Shown: positions 7,093-8,061 of the stretch, piece by piece
Position numbering within the stretch: position 1 is the stretch's first letter
Layout of the letters: each line of letters starts with the position of its first letter
DNA from: Thermoprotei archaeon
GTDB taxonomy: Archaea; Thermoproteota; Nitrososphaeria; Geothermarchaeales; JDFR-13
DNA: 8,061 nucleotides
Assembly: GCA_015661745.1 (NCBI GenBank)
Contig: DQVL01000061.1
Span: 1-8,061, forward strand
Direction of reading: 5' to 3'
Program-made: the position numbers and the translations under genes
The notes under the pieces: generated by a model
The model's database searches: none
What the model saw: the letters and a program-made list of their open reading frames with translations, nothing else
What the model was told of the DNA's origin: nothing

Positions 7093-7100
7093 ATATTTAA
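7093..7100 (-). promoter_or_regulatory. TATA box for the small minus-strand gene
   Basis: On the minus strand TTAAATAT occupies -29 to -22 relative to ATG 7071, the canonical position for an archaeal leaderless promoter. It supports ATG 7071 as the intended start and so strengthens the case that the downstream frame break is real or an error, rather than a misplaced start. Confidence 0.5.
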
Positions 7101-7107
7101 CTACATA

Positions 7108-7161
7108 TGAGACACCTAATAATTTAAAGATAATTATTTGAAAGATAATATATGTGTCTCA
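7108..7161. repeat. 8-base inverted repeat with internal direct repeats in a divergent promoter region
   Basis: TGAGACAC at 7108-7115 is exactly inverted as GTGTCTCA at 7154-7161, with 38 bases between. Inside, the 9-mer AAAGATAAT occurs twice (7126-7134 and 7141-7149), start to start 15 bases. The arms are the only GC-containing islands in a very AT-rich gap between the small gene (start 7071) and the DUF885-like gene (start 7179). One arm lies just upstream of the minus-strand TATA box; the other lies between a candidate TATA (GATAATATAT, 7144-7153) and the start of the plus-strand gene. This is the placement of a shared operator, but no regulator is identified. Confidence 0.4.
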
Positions 7162-7168
7162 ACATTTC

Positions 7169-7172
7169 GGTG
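7169..7172 (+). promoter_or_regulatory. Shine-Dalgarno-like GGTG before the DUF885-like gene
   Basis: GGTG(TGA) precedes ATG 7179 by six bases, a suitable spacing. It suggests that this mRNA has a short leader, consistent with TATA-like TTTAAAGATAAT at 7123-7134 giving a start of transcription near 7150. Confidence 0.35.
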
Positions 7173-7178
7173 TGAATA

Positions 7179-8061
7179 ATGTCGTATGACTTAACTCTAC
7201 AAAATATAATTAAGGAATACTTCTCGGATATGCTAAGGATAAAACCGGAGCTTGGTATAGAGATGGATATCAACGTTGGATCTGGACTCTCTAACATGTC
7301 TATTGAGACCCTAGATAGAGAGAGAGGTTTAATCGAATTAACCCTTGATAAACTCAAGGATATAGATTTTGAAGAATTGAGTATAGAAGGTAAGGCCTAC
7401 TACCTAAGCTTCTACGACTATCTAAGACTCAGAAAATTTTTCCTTGATGAGTGGCAGATATGGAGAATGTATCCAGAGGCATTGGAGAATATCGTAAAGA
7501 TAATAGGTATCATCATATCAAATCCAAAATATCCGTTGGATGAAAAGATAAAGATGATTGGTGAATATATCAATGACCTACCATCCTATCTTGAGATGAG
7601 TAAGACTAGATTAAAACGCCCAGTAAGACTCTTTGTAGATATGGGTATATTAATGATTACATATTTGAAACAAATTCTAGCCTATATAAAGGATGAAGCG
7701 GGTAAAGACCCCAAGTCTACCAAAGCCTTTAGTAAATTGTCACAGGTCTTCGAACGGTCTGAGGAGGCGTTAGATAAATATATGGATTGGCTAGTAAATC
7801 TTAGGGGGCGTGAGATATTTGAGGTGAGTATGGGTTTCGAAGCGTTTGAAAAGCTGATTAAGATAAGGAGGTTAGGTAATGATCTATGGAATGTACATAA
7901 TTTTATCAAGGAAGATATTAATGAGTTACATGACGAGATTATAAGAAGATTGAGGAATAACAATTTATCCTCAATAAATGATTATCTAGAAAGTATTAGA
8001 GAGATGCACCCTACAGACCCCTATAAAATAGTATCTGAATATGAGAATTCATTTATAGAAA
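7179..8061 (+). CDS. DUF885-like protein, probable metallopeptidase-related family (3' end cut by window edge)
   Basis: 294 residues are visible from ATG 7179 with no stop before the window edge. The first part, a helix followed by RIKPELGIEMDINVGSGL and then a run of heptad-like helices (ELSIEGKAYYLSFYDYLRLR, WRMYPEALENIVKII, KIKMIGEYINDLPSYLEMSK), resembles the N-terminal half of DUF885 proteins. In that family a P..a...G motif is followed by long helices, a YP-type helix and a Y/L-rich segment. Known members are around 550-600 residues and carry a zinc-type HExxPGH motif in the second half, which would lie outside this window, so enzyme activity cannot be judged. No signal peptide is visible, suggesting a cytoplasmic protein. 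The assignment rests on overall pattern rather than a diagnostic motif. The start fits a Shine-Dalgarno site six bases ahead. Confidence 0.6.
   Translation, partial: MSYDLTLQNIIKEYFSDMLRIKPELGIEMDINVGSGLSNMSIETLDRERGLIELTLDKLKDIDFEELSIEGKAYYLSFYDYLRLRKFFLDEWQIWRMYPEALENIVKIIGIIISNPKYPLDEKIKMIGEYINDLPSYLEMSKTRLKRPVRLFVDMGILMITYLKQILAYIKDEAGKDPKSTKAFSKLSQVFERSEEALDKYMDWLVNLRGREIFEVSMGFEAFEKLIKIRRLGNDLWNVHNFIKEDINELHDEIIRRLRNNNLSSINDYLESIREMHPTDPYKIVSEYENSFIE

Noticed and set aside
7124..7963. Minus-strand open frames opposite the DUF885-like gene (7124-7357, 7682-7963)
   Set aside because: Antisense shadows; Ser/Leu/Ile-rich without motifs, while the plus strand has a long uninterrupted frame with a ribosome site.

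Overview
The window looks like chromosomal DNA from a thermophilic archaeon, most probably a member of the Thermoproteota (crenarchaeal side). This is inferred from gene content (an archaeal-type Trm14 tRNA methyltransferase, TmcA with fused helicase and acetyltransferase domains, an archaeal PPP phosphatase), from AT-rich DNA with heavy use of ATA for Ile and AGA/AGG for Arg, and from promoters with a TATA-like element about 25-30 bases before start codons. Genus cannot be read from the sequence.

Layout. Bases 1-2276 (minus) hold most of tmcA, which runs off the left edge. Directly upstream in the same direction lies trm14 (2306-3448, minus), so the two form a tRNA-modification operon. The trm14 reading frame is continuous from a promoter-supported ATG at 3448 to a TAA at 2306, except for one in-frame TAG at codon 43. 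Divergent from it is a PPP-family protein phosphatase gene (3493-4374, plus), which overlaps by 41 bases, tail to tail, a macro-domain (ADP-ribose binding) gene (4334-4885, minus). A 55-base divergent gap separates that from a thiamine-diphosphate enzyme of the acetolactate-synthase type (4941-6605, plus).

Convergent to it, only two bases away, ends a small unrecognised gene (6608-7071, minus). Its only good start, an ATG with a TATA box at the right distance, is one base out of frame with the rest of the gene. A 107-base divergent region carrying an 8-base inverted repeat leads to a DUF885-like gene (7179 onward, plus) that leaves the right edge.

How they fit together: tmcA and trm14 both modify tRNA. 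The phosphatase and macro-domain proteins suggest signalling or nucleotide-derivative turnover, but their proximity alone does not prove a shared pathway. The remaining genes look like independent housekeeping or metabolic units. There are no gene-free stretches over about 110 bases, and I see no tRNA, rRNA, CRISPR array or mobile element. The points most worth a second look are the in-frame TAG in trm14 (recoding, split protein, or mutation/error) and the one-base frame break in the small gene. All five genes whose 3' end is visible stop with TAA and none with TAG.
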